Of a stretch of 64,000 bases of DNA, positions 27,399 to 36,576 are shown piece after piece (the stretch's first letter is position 1; every line of letters begins with the position of its first letter). The position numbers were made by a program, and so were the translations under genes. The notes below the pieces were generated by a model. That model saw only the letters and a program-made list of their open reading frames with translations. It ran no database searches and was not told the DNA's origin. The DNA lies in the NCBI RefSeq assembly GCF_009184865.1, contig NZ_CP045096.1:1674001-1738000 (forward strand), read 5' to 3'. The DNA is from Streptomyces phaeolivaceus. Lineage in GTDB: Bacteria; Actinomycetota; Actinomycetes; Streptomycetales; Streptomycetaceae.

Positions 27399-28724
27399 TC
27401 AGGACGCGTCGATGAAACGGTCGAGCACGCGTACGCCGAACTTCAGGCCCTCCACCGGCACCCTTTCGTCCACGCCGTGGAACATTCCCGCGAAGTCCAG
27501 CTCCGGCGGCAGCTTGAGCGGCGCGAAGCCGAAGCCGCGGATACCGAGGTCGTCGAAGGACTTGGCGTCCGTACCGCCGGAGAGCATGTACGGGACGGCG
27601 CGCGCGGCCGGGTCCTCGGCGAGCAGCGCGGACTGCATGGCGTCGACGAGCGCCCCGTCGAAGGAGGTCTCCAGCGCCTTGTCGGAGTGCGAGTCCTCGC
27701 GTCGCACGTTCGGGCCGAGGATCTTGTCGAGGTCGGCGAGGAACTCCTCCTCGAACCCGGGCAGGAACCGCCCGTCGACATGGGCGGTGGCCTCGCCCGG
27801 GATGACGTTGACCTTGTAACCGGCGCCGAGCTGGGTGGGGTTGGCGGTGTTGCGCAGGGTCGCGCCGATCAGCTTGGCGATGCCGCCGAGCCGGGCGAGG
27901 GTGCCCTCCATGCCCTCCGGGTCGAGTGTGGTGCCGAGCGCGTCGCCGAGTTCGTCGAGGAAGGCACGGGTGGTCTTGGTGACCCGGACCGGGAACTGGT
28001 GGCGGCCGAGGCGGGCGACGGCCTCCGACAGTTCGGTGATGGCGTTGTCGCGGTGGATCATCGAGCCGTGCCCGGCGGTGCCGGCCACGGTGAGCTTCAT
28101 CCAGTGCATGCCCTTCTCGGCCGTCTGGATCAGATAGAGCCGCCGCTCCTCGTTCACCGTGAAGGAGAAGCCGCCGACCTCGCTGATCGCCTCGGTGACG
28201 CCCTCGAAGAGATCGGCGTGGTTCTTGACGAGGTGCTTGGCCCCGTACGTGCCGCCGGCCTCCTCGTCGGCGAGGAAGGCGAGCACGATGTCGCGCGGGG
28301 GCTTGCGGCCGCTGCGCAGCCGGTCACGGACGACCGCCAGCGTCATCGCGTCCATGTCCTTCATGTCGACCGCGCCCCGGCCCCAGACACAGCCGTCCGC
28401 GACCTCCCCGGAGAAGGGGTGGTGGGTCCAGTCCGCCGCGTTGGCCGGTACGACGTCGGTGTGGCCGTGGATGAGCAGCGCGGGCCGGGACGGGTCCTCG
28501 CCCTCGATGCGGGCCACCGTCGAGGCGCGGCCCGGGTGCGACTCGAAGATCCTCGGTTCGAGACCCACCTCGGCGAGCTTCTCGGCGACCCACTCGGCGG
28601 CCTTGCGCTCCCCCGGGCCCGAGTGGTCGCCGAAGTTGCTGGTGTCGATCCGGATCAGCTCGCGGCAGAGGTCGACGACCTCGTCCTCACCGGTCACGTG
28701 CCTGCCCGTGTCCGTGTCACTCAC
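27399..28724 (-). CDS. M20 family metallopeptidase/deacylase
   Basis: A 441-residue dizinc hydrolase of the M20/ArgE-DapE-CPG2 family. Metal ligands: LIHGHTDVVPANAADW (His, with catalytic Asp two on), GRGAVDMKDMDAM (bridging Asp), LADEEAGGTYGAK (catalytic Glu and ligand Glu), and the distal His in MLSGGTDAKSFDDLGIRGFG region. The dimerisation insert is GMHWMKLTVAGTAGHGSMIH. Likely cleaves an N-acyl amino acid or dipeptide in the cytosol. GTG 28724 has GGAGG seven nt upstream; a longer frame begins in low-complexity sequence. Confidence 0.9.
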   Translation of the reverse strand: MSDTDTGRHVTGEDEVVDLCRELIRIDTSNFGDHSGPGERKAAEWVAEKLAEVGLEPRIFESHPGRASTVARIEGEDPSRPALLIHGHTDVVPANAADWTHHPFSGEVADGCVWGRGAVDMKDMDAMTLAVVRDRLRSGRKPPRDIVLAFLADEEAGGTYGAKHLVKNHADLFEGVTEAISEVGGFSFTVNEERRLYLIQTAEKGMHWMKLTVAGTAGHGSMIHRDNAITELSEAVARLGRHQFPVRVTKTTRAFLDELGDALGTTLDPEGMEGTLARLGGIAKLIGATLRNTANPTQLGAGYKVNVIPGEATAHVDGRFLPGFEEEFLADLDKILGPNVRREDSHSDKALETSFDGALVDAMQSALLAEDPAARAVPYMLSGGTDAKSFDDLGIRGFGFAPLKLPPELDFAGMFHGVDERVPVEGLKFGVRVLDRFIDAS

Positions 28725-28922
28725 GCTGGTTCCTCCCGCTGTCGCTGCTGGTGGTTCCCCCTCATCCTCCTCCTGCCCGGCCTCCCGCCCCAAGACCGGG
28801 ACCGGCCCGTCACAAGCCGTTCACGCCCGTCCGGCCCGGGAACGGGGTGTGATCGAGGGCCCCGGAAAGCCTGGTAATGTTTCCTTCGTCGCCGCGAGGG
28901 AGACCCGCGCGACAGACACCTT

Positions 28923-29007
28923 GTCCGGGTGGCGGAATGGCAGACGCGCTAGCTTGAGGTGCTAGTGCCCTTTATCGGGCGTGGGGGTTCAAGTCCCCCC
29001 TCGGACA
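28923..29007 (+). tRNA. tRNA-Leu (anticodon GAG)
   Basis: An 85-nt class II tRNA: acceptor GTCCGGG pairs with CTCGGAC (one G-T), D-arm GCGGAATGGCAGACGCGC, anticodon stem CTAGC/GCTAG with loop TTGAGGT giving GAG, long variable arm TGCCCTTTATCGGGCGT, T-arm GGGGGTTCAAGTCCCCC, discriminator A. CCA is not encoded. Confidence 0.97.
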
Positions 29008-29016
29008 CTCAGTGGC

Positions 29017-29046
29017 GAAGGCCGCGACCCCAGGGTCGCGGCCTTC
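29017..29046 (+). terminator. Terminator after tRNA-Leu
   Basis: GAAGGCCGCGACCC (29017-29030) and its complement at 29033-29046 form a 14-bp stem ending in CTTCTCG, ten nt past the tRNA. Downstream to 29289 I see only a possible TAGAGT -10-like box (29188-29193) before the NRPS gene. Confidence 0.85.
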
Positions 29047-29289
29047 TCGCGTTAGACTGACGAAATGTGGGCGACGTCTCTCGCCACCAGGAAAACCCCA
29101 GGTCAAGGCCCGTGCTCATGCCCTTCCGGGTCGCCCGGAGGTCACCCCCGCTTGGCCGTCACGACAGGCCGTAGTCACCCGAGCACTAGAGTATTGGGCT
29201 TGTTCGGTGCCGATACGGAAATATCCCCAGGCAGACCTGTGGCCCCGTCGGTGCCCCCGGATGGTCCGGGTTCGAGAGGCGAGGATCCG

Positions 29290-32200
29290 ATGGCCGCCGT
29301 ATACGAGAGTCCCGACCTGACGCTGCTCGACGGAGAGTTGGCGGAGGGAGCCGGGGGATTCGGCGGCGCGGCGCTGTTCACGGCCGGTCCGGCGGCGTCC
29401 CCGCGCACGCTCGTCGACATCTTCGAGGCGTCGGTGCGGTCGTATCCGGACGAGCCCGCGCTGGACGACGGGAAGCGGCGGCTGACCTATCGCGCGCTGG
29501 CGGTCGAGGTGGAGCAGCTGCGGCGGCGCCTCGGGGCGGCCGGGGTGGGCCTCGGGGACCGGGTCGGGGTGCGGGTGCCGTCGGGCACCAACGAGCTGTA
29601 CGTCGCCGTCCTCGCGGTGCTCGCCGCCGGGGCCGCCTATGTGCCCGTGGACGCCGAGGACCCCGACGAGCGGGCCGAGCTGGTGTTCGGCGAGGCCGGG
29701 GTGCGGGCGGTCGTCGGGGCCGGGCACGCACTGACGGTGAACGGCGCGTCCGACTCCCCCGCCGCCAGGCCCGGGGTCGAGCACGACGCGTGGGTCATCT
29801 TCACCTCCGGGTCGACGGGCAAGCCCAAGGGCGTGGCCGTCAGCCATCGCAGCGCCGCCGCGTTCGTGGACGCCGAGGCCGCGCTGTTCCTGGCCGAGGA
29901 GCCGATCGGGCCCGGGGACCGGGTGATGGCCGGTCTTTCCGTGGCCTTCGACGCGTCCTGCGAGGAGATGTGGCTGGCCTGGCGGTACGGCGCCTGTCTG
30001 GTGCCGGTGCCGCGCTCCCAGGTCAGGAGCGGCGCCGATCTGGGGCCCTGGCTGGTCGAGCAGGAGATCACGGTCGTGTCGACCGTGCCGACGCTGGCCG
30101 CGCTGTGGGAGCCCGAGACGCTCAACGACGTACGGCTGCTGATCTTCGGTGGTGAGGCCTGCCCGCCGGAACTGGCACAGCGGCTGGTGACCGAGGGCCG
30201 CGAGGTCTGGAACACCTACGGGCCGACCGAGGCCACCGTCGTCGCCTGTGCCTCGCTGATGTCCGGCGAGGAGCCGATCCGGATCGGGCTGCCGCTCGAC
30301 GGATGGGAGCTGGCCGTCGTCGACGAGGCCGGTGAGCCGGTGCCGATGGGCGGCAGCGGACAGCTGGTGATCGGTGGGGTGGGGCTCGCGCGGTATCTCG
30401 ACGCCGAGAAGGACGCGGAGAAGTACGCGCCGCTGGAGTCGCTGGGCTGGGAGCGCGCCTATCGCAGTGGTGACCTGGTGAAGGCCGAGCCCGAGGGGCT
30501 GGTCTTCCTCGGGCGGGCCGACGAGCAGATCAAGCTCGGCGGGCGGCGGATCGAGCTGGGCGAGGTCGACGCCGCGTTGCAGGCGCTGCCCGGCGTCGCG
30601 GGCGCCGCGGCGGCCGTACGGACCGCGCGGAGCGGGAACCAGCTGCTCGTCGGCTATGTGGTCACCCAGGACGGCTGGGACCAGGCGGCGGCCGTGGAGA
30701 AGCTGCGGGCCGAGCTGCCGGCCGCGCTGGTGCCGCTGCTGGCGCCGGTGGCGGAGTTGCCGACCCGGACGTCCGGGAAGGTCGACCGCAACGCCCTGCC
30801 GTGGCCGCTGGCGGATCTGGAGACCGCCGGTCCGGCCGAGGACCTGTACGGGACCGAGGCCTGGCTCGCCGAGCAGTGGGCCGAGGTGCTGGGCATCCCG
30901 GTCGGCGGCGCGAGCGACGACTTCTTCGCGATCGGCGGCGGCAGTCTGGCCGCCGCGCAGCTGACGACCCGGCTGCGGAGCCGGTATCCGAGCGTCGCCG
31001 TGGTGGACATCTACCAGCGGCCCACGCTCCGGAAGCTGGCCCGGTATCTGGAGGAGTCCGGCGAGGAGGACGGGCCCCGCCGGGCGGTGGAACCCGTGGC
31101 CGTACGGGCACGGGTCGTCCAGCTTCTCCTTCTCGTCCCGCTGTTCACGCTGCTGGGGCTGCGCTGGATCGTGCCGCTGGCCGCGCTCGGGAATCTGCTG
31201 ACGCCGTACGCCTGGCTGCCGACCGCGTCCTGGTGGGCCGTGGCGGCCGGGGCGGCGCTCTTCTACACGCCCCCGGGGCGGCTGGCGATCGCGGCGGGCG
31301 GGGCGCGGCTGCTGCTGCGCGGGGTCACGCCGGGGCGGTACGCGCGCGGCGGGAGCGTCCATCTGCGGCTGTGGGCGGCGGAGCGGCTGGCCGAGTTCAG
31401 CGGGGCGACCTCGCTGACCGGGGTGTGGCTGGAACGGTACGCCCGCGCGCTGGGTGCCAAGGTCGGGGCCGAGGTCGATCTGCACGCGCTGCCGCCGGTG
31501 ACCGGGATGCTCAAGCTCGGGCGGGGCGCGGCGGTGGAGTCCGAGGTGGATCTCTCCGGGTACTGGCTGGACGGGGACCGGCTGGAGATCGGGTCCGTCA
31601 AGGTGGGCGCGGGTGCGGTCGTCGGGACGCGGAGCATGCTGCTGCCGGGTGCCCGGGTCGGCAAGCGGGCCGAGGTGGCGCCCGGGTCGGCCGTGGCCGG
31701 GCAGATTCCCACCGGGCAGCGCTGGGCCGGGGCGCCGGCGGGCAAGCTGGGCAAGGCCAAGCGGAACTGGCCGGGGGAGCGCCCGCAGCGTGGCCTGTTC
31801 TGGCGGGTGTCGTACGGCGTGACCGGGGTCGGGCTGACCGCGCTGCCGGTGCTCGCCGGGGCCGCCGCGCTGGCCGTGCTGACGCTGTTCGTGGACCCGG
31901 ACGCCGGGCTCGCCGTGGCCATGCGGGGTGCGGCGCTCGGGCTGGTGCCGGCCACGCTGGCGTTCGGGGCGGTGTACGCGCTGCTGCTGGTCGTCGCCGT
32001 ACGGCTGCTGAGCCTCGGGCTGCGGGAGGGCACGCATCCGACGCACAGCAGGGTCGGGTGGCAGGCGTGGACGGTGACGCAGTTGATGGACCGGTCGCGG
32101 CAGACGCTGTTCCCGCTGTACGCGGGCCTGGTCACACCGGTGTGGCTGCGGCTGCTCGGGATGCGGATCGGGCGGGGCGCGGAGGTGTCGACCGTGCTCG

Positions 32201-33165
32201 CGCTGCCGAGTCTGACGACGGTCGGGGACGGGGCGTTCCTCGCGGACGACACGTTGACCGCGCCGTACGAGCTGGGGGGTGGCTGGCTGCGGATCGGGCG
32301 GGCGGAGATCGGGCGGCGGGCGTTCCTCGGGAACTCCGGGATGACCGCTCCGGGCCGGTCCGTGCCGGACGGCGGGCTGGTGGGTGTGCTGTCGGCGACG
32401 CCGAAGAAGGCCAAGAAGGGCAGCTCGTATCTGGGGCTGCCGCCGGTGCGGCTGCCCCGGTCGGCCGCGGACGGCGACCAGAGCCTGACGTACGAGCCGC
32501 CCGCGCGGCTGCTGTGGGCGCGGGCGCTGGTGGAGCTGTGCCGGATCGTGCCGGTGTTCTGCTCGGCGGGGCTCGCGCTGCTGACGGTGGCGGCGCTGAG
32601 CGCGCTGGACGGCTGGGCGTGGCCGCTGGGCGGGGTCGTCCTGCTCGGGGCGGGTGTGCTGGCCTGTCTGGTGTCCGTGGTGGCGAAGTGGCTGCTCGTG
32701 GGGCGGCACCGCACCGGTGAGCATCCGCTGTGGAGCGGGTTCGTGTGGCGCAACGAGCTGGCGGACACCTTCGTGGAGGTGCTGGCGGTGCCGTGGCTGG
32801 CCGGGTCGGTGCCGGGGACGCCGGTGCTGAACGTGTGGCTGCGCGGGCTGGGGGCGCGGATCGGCAAGGGGGTGTGGGTCGAGAGTTATTGGCTACCCGA
32901 GACCGACCTCGTCACGCTCGGGGACGGGGCGACGGTGAACCGGGGATGCGTCCTGCAGACCCACCTCTTCCACGACCGGATCTTGCGGACGGATACTGTT
33001 GAACTCCGTGAGGGTGCCACCTTGGGTCCGGGCGGAATCGTCCTGCCCGGCAGCGTGGTCGGGGCCCGCACCACATTGGGTCCGGCGTCGCTGGTCATGG
33101 CCGCGGAGTCCGTTCCCGACGACACCCGGTGGCTGGGCAACCCGATCGAAGCATGGCGTCGCTGA
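29290..33165 (+). CDS. Pls/PosA-family single-module non-ribosomal peptide synthetase
   Basis: A 1291-residue membrane NRPS with the layout of epsilon-poly-L-lysine synthetase. Adenylation domain about 40-520 (FTSGSTGKPKGVAVSHRSAA; YGPTEATV; YRSGDLVK; the final catalytic Lys in SGKVDRN). Carrier domain about 535-600 with phosphopantetheine Ser552 in IGGGSLAAAQ. The rest alternates hydrophobic helices (VVQLLLLVPLFTLLGLRWIV and others, about six) with left-handed-beta-helix/C-like blocks. In the A domain the sequence FDASCEEMW places Glu where GrsA has Trp239, which would suit a cationic amino acid (inference). Product unknown: poly-lysine, poly-diaminobutyrate or another iso-peptide. Confidence 0.88.
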   Translation: MAAVYESPDLTLLDGELAEGAGGFGGAALFTAGPAASPRTLVDIFEASVRSYPDEPALDDGKRRLTYRALAVEVEQLRRRLGAAGVGLGDRVGVRVPSGTNELYVAVLAVLAAGAAYVPVDAEDPDERAELVFGEAGVRAVVGAGHALTVNGASDSPAARPGVEHDAWVIFTSGSTGKPKGVAVSHRSAAAFVDAEAALFLAEEPIGPGDRVMAGLSVAFDASCEEMWLAWRYGACLVPVPRSQVRSGADLGPWLVEQEITVVSTVPTLAALWEPETLNDVRLLIFGGEACPPELAQRLVTEGREVWNTYGPTEATVVACASLMSGEEPIRIGLPLDGWELAVVDEAGEPVPMGGSGQLVIGGVGLARYLDAEKDAEKYAPLESLGWERAYRSGDLVKAEPEGLVFLGRADEQIKLGGRRIELGEVDAALQALPGVAGAAAAVRTARSGNQLLVGYVVTQDGWDQAAAVEKLRAELPAALVPLLAPVAELPTRTSGKVDRNALPWPLADLETAGPAEDLYGTEAWLAEQWAEVLGIPVGGASDDFFAIGGGSLAAAQLTTRLRSRYPSVAVVDIYQRPTLRKLARYLEESGEEDGPRRAVEPVAVRARVVQLLLLVPLFTLLGLRWIVPLAALGNLLTPYAWLPTASWWAVAAGAALFYTPPGRLAIAAGGARLLLRGVTPGRYARGGSVHLRLWAAERLAEFSGATSLTGVWLERYARALGAKVGAEVDLHALPPVTGMLKLGRGAAVESEVDLSGYWLDGDRLEIGSVKVGAGAVVGTRSMLLPGARVGKRAEVAPGSAVAGQIPTGQRWAGAPAGKLGKAKRNWPGERPQRGLFWRVSYGVTGVGLTALPVLAGAAALAVLTLFVDPDAGLAVAMRGAALGLVPATLAFGAVYALLLVVAVRLLSLGLREGTHPTHSRVGWQAWTVTQLMDRSRQTLFPLYAGLVTPVWLRLLGMRIGRGAEVSTVLALPSLTTVGDGAFLADDTLTAPYELGGGWLRIGRAEIGRRAFLGNSGMTAPGRSVPDGGLVGVLSATPKKAKKGSSYLGLPPVRLPRSAADGDQSLTYEPPARLLWARALVELCRIVPVFCSAGLALLTVAALSALDGWAWPLGGVVLLGAGVLACLVSVVAKWLLVGRHRTGEHPLWSGFVWRNELADTFVEVLAVPWLAGSVPGTPVLNVWLRGLGARIGKGVWVESYWLPETDLVTLGDGATVNRGCVLQTHLFHDRILRTDTVELREGATLGPGGIVLPGSVVGARTTLGPASLVMAAESVPDDTRWLGNPIEAWRR

Positions 33166-34637
33166 ACGCGGCTCGTGCGGCGTCCGGGGACTCGGGGGAC
33201 GATGGACGGCGTACGAGAGCGGAGCGGGGAGCAGAAGCGGCAGTGGCGGTTCAGCAGTCAGTGGGTCCGGACCCGTACTTCCCGGCGAACGGCGATTCCC
33301 GTTACCGGGTGCATCGGTACGAGCTGGCGCTGGACTACCGGCCGGGGCCGAACCGGCTGTCGGGCACCGCGCGGCTCAACGCCATAGCGGGCCGGGGCGC
33401 GCTCGCCGAGTTCCAGCTGAACCTCGCCGACTTCAAGATCGGCCGGGTGCGGGTGGACGGCCGGGCACCGCACTACTCGCACCGGGGCGGCAGGCTGCGG
33501 ATCCGGCCCGCGAAGCCGATCCGGCCCGGGGCCGCGTTCACGGTCGAGGTCCACTGGTCGGGCAACCCCAAGCCGGTGAACAGCCCCTGGGGCGGGCTCG
33601 GTTGGGAGGAGCTGACCGACGGGGCGCTGGTGGCGAGCCAGCCGGTGGGGGCGCCGTCCTGGTATCCGTGCAACGACCGGCCCGCCGACAAGGCCTCGTA
33701 CCAGATCTCGATCACCACGCCGTCCGCGTACCAGGTGGTGGCGGGCGGACGGCTGCTGACCCGTACGGCGAAGGCGTCCACGACGACCTGGGTGTACGAG
33801 CAGTCGGCGCCGACGTCGAGCTATCTGGTCGGTCTGTCGATCGGCAAGTACCAGACGGTGCTGCTGGGCGACCCGCGGCCCGGCGGCATACCGCAGCACG
33901 GGCACCTACCGGCCCATCTGCTCACCGAGTTCTCGCGGGACTTCGCGCGGCAGCCGGCCATGATGGAGCTGTTCGAGGAGCTCTTCGGGCCGTACCCGTT
34001 CGGGGAGTACGCGGTGGTGGTGACCGAGGAGGAGCTCGATGTCCCGGTCGAGGCGCAGGGGTTGTCGCTGTTCGGCGCCAACCATGTGGACGGGGCGCGG
34101 GGTTCGGAGCGGCTGGTGGCGCACGAGCTGGCGCATCAGTGGTTCGGCAACAGTGTGTCCATCGCCGACTGGCGGCACATCTGGCTGAACGAGGGGTTCG
34201 CCAAGTACGCGGAGTGGTTGTGGTCGGAGCGTTCCGGTGGGCGTACGGCGCATCAGCTGGCCACCGCCGCGTACCGCAAGCTCTCCGCGCTGCCCCAGGA
34301 TCTGCGGCTGGCCGATCCGGGCCGGAAGCTGATGTTCGACGACCGGCTCTACGAGCGCGGCGGGCTGACCGTGCACGCGGTGCGCTGCGCGCTCGGTGAC
34401 GAGGCGTTCTTCCGGATGCTGCGCGGCTGGGCGACCGTGCACCGCGGCGGCGCGGTGACGACGGCCGGCTTCACCGCCCACGCGGGGCGCTTCGCGGACG
34501 GGCCGCTGGACGACCTGTTCCGGGCGTGGCTGCGGGAGCCCGTACTGCCGCCGCTGCCGGTTCCCAGGAGCCATGTGCTCCCGGCGCGCCCGGCCTATCC
34601 GCCGACCTATCCGCCGACGAACGCGGGCCCGGCGTAG
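33153..34637 (+). CDS. M1 family zinc metallopeptidase
   Basis: A 494-residue aminopeptidase-N-like enzyme. The full HExxH-x18-E zinc signature is present: HELAH at 324-328 and Glu347 in WLNEGFAKYAEW. N-terminal beta domain (RVHRYELALDYRPGPNRLSG) and the substrate loop before the active site (VEAQGLSLFGA) are family-like though the usual GAMEN is altered to EAQGL. C-terminal Pro-rich tail; no obvious signal peptide. Its ATG lies inside the NRPS 3' end (13-nt overlap), so it is translationally coupled and may cleave the NRPS product; from memory, epsilon-polylysine producers pair the synthetase with such a peptidase. Confidence 0.88.
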   Translation: MASLNAARAASGDSGDDGRRTRAERGAEAAVAVQQSVGPDPYFPANGDSRYRVHRYELALDYRPGPNRLSGTARLNAIAGRGALAEFQLNLADFKIGRVRVDGRAPHYSHRGGRLRIRPAKPIRPGAAFTVEVHWSGNPKPVNSPWGGLGWEELTDGALVASQPVGAPSWYPCNDRPADKASYQISITTPSAYQVVAGGRLLTRTAKASTTTWVYEQSAPTSSYLVGLSIGKYQTVLLGDPRPGGIPQHGHLPAHLLTEFSRDFARQPAMMELFEELFGPYPFGEYAVVVTEEELDVPVEAQGLSLFGANHVDGARGSERLVAHELAHQWFGNSVSIADWRHIWLNEGFAKYAEWLWSERSGGRTAHQLATAAYRKLSALPQDLRLADPGRKLMFDDRLYERGGLTVHAVRCALGDEAFFRMLRGWATVHRGGAVTTAGFTAHAGRFADGPLDDLFRAWLREPVLPPLPVPRSHVLPARPAYPPTYPPTNAGPA

Positions 34638-34647
34638 GGCGTGCACA

Positions 34648-35109
34648 ATGGCGGGCATGTCGTCGCGCCGCAGCAGTCCCAAGGCCAGGTCGAAGAGTGG
34701 TGCTTCCCGGGCCGCCTCCACGCCGACCCCGCGCACCTGCCCGTGCGGGCTGTCCGAGGTGTACGAGGCCTGCTGTGGCCGTTACCACTCGGGCGGGGGC
34801 GCCGCGCCGACCGCCGCCCCGACCGCCGAGGCGCTGATGCGGTCGCGCTACAGCGCGTTCGTGATGCGCGACGAGGCGTATCTGCTGCGCAGCTGGCATC
34901 CCCGGACGCGGCCCGCCGACGTCGCCTTCGACACGACGATGCGCTGGACCGGTCTGGAGATCCTGGAGACCCGGGACGGCTCGGCCTTCCACACCACCGG
35001 CACGGTCACCTTCCGCGCCTCGTTCCGGGGCGGCTCGATGCACGAGCGGAGCCGGTTCGAACGGGTGGACGGGGCCTGGGTGTACGTGGACGGGGAGTTC
35101 CTGGACTAG
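34648..35109 (+). CDS. YchJ family protein with SEC-C zinc motif
   Basis: A 153-residue protein: a basic Ser-rich N-terminus, then the SEC-C zinc knuckle TCPCGLSEVYEACCGRYH and an NTF2-like fold (ALMRSRYSAFVMRDEAYLLR, HERSRFERVDGAWVYVDGEF). Family UPF0225; molecular role unknown. ATG 34648 or 34657 are both possible; ribosome site is weak. It follows the M1 gene by ten nt, so may share its transcript. Confidence 0.88.
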   Translation: MAGMSSRRSSPKARSKSGASRAASTPTPRTCPCGLSEVYEACCGRYHSGGGAAPTAAPTAEALMRSRYSAFVMRDEAYLLRSWHPRTRPADVAFDTTMRWTGLEILETRDGSAFHTTGTVTFRASFRGGSMHERSRFERVDGAWVYVDGEFLD

Positions 35110-35118
35110 GGGGCCGGG

Positions 35119-35844
35119 TCAACCGGCGGCCGGGGAGTGGCCGCCCGGGGCCAGGATGTCCAGTTCCTGGAGGGCGCCCGCGGTGATCTGCCGGGTGAGT
35201 TCCTCGGCGCGGACGGCGTCGCGTTCCCGGATGGCCTCGGCGACGTGGACGTGGAGGGTGACGGCGGCGGGGTCGGGGTCGTCGAACATGACGGCGTGAT
35301 GGGTGCGGCCGGCGAGGACCTCCTCGACGACGTCGCCGAGGCGGGCGAACATCTCGTTGCCGGAGGCGTCGAGGATCAGCCGGTGGAAGGCGACGTCGTG
35401 GTGGAGGTAGCCCTCCAGTTTGTGGCCACGTGAGTGGGCCACCATGCCGATGGCGCACTCGGTGAGCGCGGCGCACTGCTCGGCCGTGGCGTTGCGGGCG
35501 GCGAGGCCCGCGGCGATCGGTTCGACGGCGCCCCGGAGCACGGTCAGCGAGCGCAGCTGGCGGGGGCGGTCCGCGCCGGCCAGCCGCCAGCGGATGACCT
35601 GGGGGTCGTAGACGTTCCACTCGGCGGACGGGCGGACGATCACACCGACCCGGCGGCGGGACTCGACCAGGTGCATGGACTCCAGGACGCGGACCGCCTC
35701 GCGCATCACGGAGCGGGACACCTCGAAGGTCTGGGCGAGTTCGTCCGTGCGCAGCACGCTCCCCGGCGGGTAGTCGCCCGCCGTGATCGCCGGTCCGAGG
35801 GTCTCCAGTACTCGGCCGTGCAGCCCCCGGCCCGCTGTGCTCAT
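35119..35844 (-). CDS. gntR: GntR/FadR-family regulator of gluconate genes
   Basis: A 241-residue FadR-type regulator: winged helix (ITAGDYPPGSVLRTDELAQT, SRSVMREAVRVLESMHLVES, RRVGVIVRP) and FCD domain (LRGAVEPIAAGLAARNATAE, HHDVAFHRLILDASGNEMFA with metal His). It diverges from gluconokinase and the GntP permease across a 143-nt AT-rich region carrying a GT-N3-AC half-palindrome, so it most likely represses gluconate use until gluconate or 6-phosphogluconate binds. Confidence 0.88.
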   Translation of the reverse strand: MSTAGRGLHGRVLETLGPAITAGDYPPGSVLRTDELAQTFEVSRSVMREAVRVLESMHLVESRRRVGVIVRPSAEWNVYDPQVIRWRLAGADRPRQLRSLTVLRGAVEPIAAGLAARNATAEQCAALTECAIGMVAHSRGHKLEGYLHHDVAFHRLILDASGNEMFARLGDVVEEVLAGRTHHAVMFDDPDPAAVTLHVHVAEAIRERDAVRAEELTRQITAGALQELDILAPGGHSPAAG

Positions 35845-35911
35845 GGGGAGAAGGGTACGAGGAGCCGACCGTGAAGAAAAAGTCAGACTTATTTATGTCC
35901 GAGGCTTGAAT

Positions 35912-35922
35912 TCGTCGTACCT
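35912..35922. promoter_or_regulatory. Candidate FadR-type operator between gntR and gluconokinase
   Basis: TCGTCGTACCT contains GT-N3-AC (35914-35920), one mismatch from the FadR-type TnGTnnnACnA consensus, in an unusually AT-rich stretch (AGTCAGACTTATTTATGTCC at 35881) between divergent starts. Confidence 0.4.
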
Positions 35923-35987
35923 AATGGGTTTCAGTGGCGTCGACGTCGGGAGACGTCTCAGATGTCGACGAAGACAGCGAGGTAGTG

Positions 35988-36506
35988 ATGCGTACCCCTC
36001 ATGTCGTCGTGGTGATGGGCGTGGCAGGTACCGGGAAGACAACGATCGGCCCCCTGCTCGCGGCCGGGCTCGGCGTTCCGTACGCCGAGGGCGACGACTT
36101 CCACCCCGAGGCCAACATCGCCAAGATGTCGGCCGGGACACCCCTTGACGACGCGGACCGCGGGCCGTGGCTGGACGCCATCGGTGCGTGGGCCCACGGC
36201 CGGGACGGGCTCGGCGGAGTGGTCAGCTGCTCCGCGTTGAAGCGCGTGTACCGGGACCGGCTGCGGGCGGCGGCGCCCGGGGTCGTCTTCGTGCACCTCG
36301 CCGGGGACCGCGCCCTCATCGAGGACCGGATGTCCCACCGGCAGGGCCACTTCATGCCCACCGCGCTGCTCGACTCGCAGTTCGCCACGCTGGAGCCGCT
36401 CGGGGCGGACGAGGCGGGTGTGACGGTCGGGGTGGCGGGCACGCCCGAGGAGATCACCGGGCGGGCGGTCGCCGCGCTGCGGGAGTTCGACCCCGCGACG
36501 CCGTAG
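35988..36506 (+). CDS. Gluconokinase
   Basis: A 172-residue P-loop kinase of the GntK type that makes 6-phosphogluconate from gluconate and ATP. Walker A is VMGVAGTGKTTIG, the gluconate-binding segment is EGDDFHPEANIAKMSAGTPL, and GVVSCSALKRVYRDRLR plus RQGHFMPTALLDSQFATLEP are typical. ATG 35988 has GAGG eight nt upstream. It is transcribed with the permease 70 nt downstream. Confidence 0.94.
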   Translation: MRTPHVVVVMGVAGTGKTTIGPLLAAGLGVPYAEGDDFHPEANIAKMSAGTPLDDADRGPWLDAIGAWAHGRDGLGGVVSCSALKRVYRDRLRAAAPGVVFVHLAGDRALIEDRMSHRQGHFMPTALLDSQFATLEPLGADEAGVTVGVAGTPEEITGRAVAALREFDPATP

Positions 36507-36576
36507 CCCCCGTCCCCTTCCGTTCTCCTTCTCTTCTCGTCCCCCTCAACTTCCCCCACACAAGGATTCCTTCACC

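Noticed and set aside
29116..32724. A 1202-codon minus-strand open frame
   Set aside because: Fully antisense to the NRPS, with Pro/Arg/His-rich, motif-free translation caused by third-position GC bias.
29290..33165. A full NRPS biosynthetic cluster
   Set aside because: Only one module is present with a peptidase; no condensation partners, thioesterase, MbtH or tailoring genes flank it. The neighbours are a tRNA, YchJ and gluconate genes.
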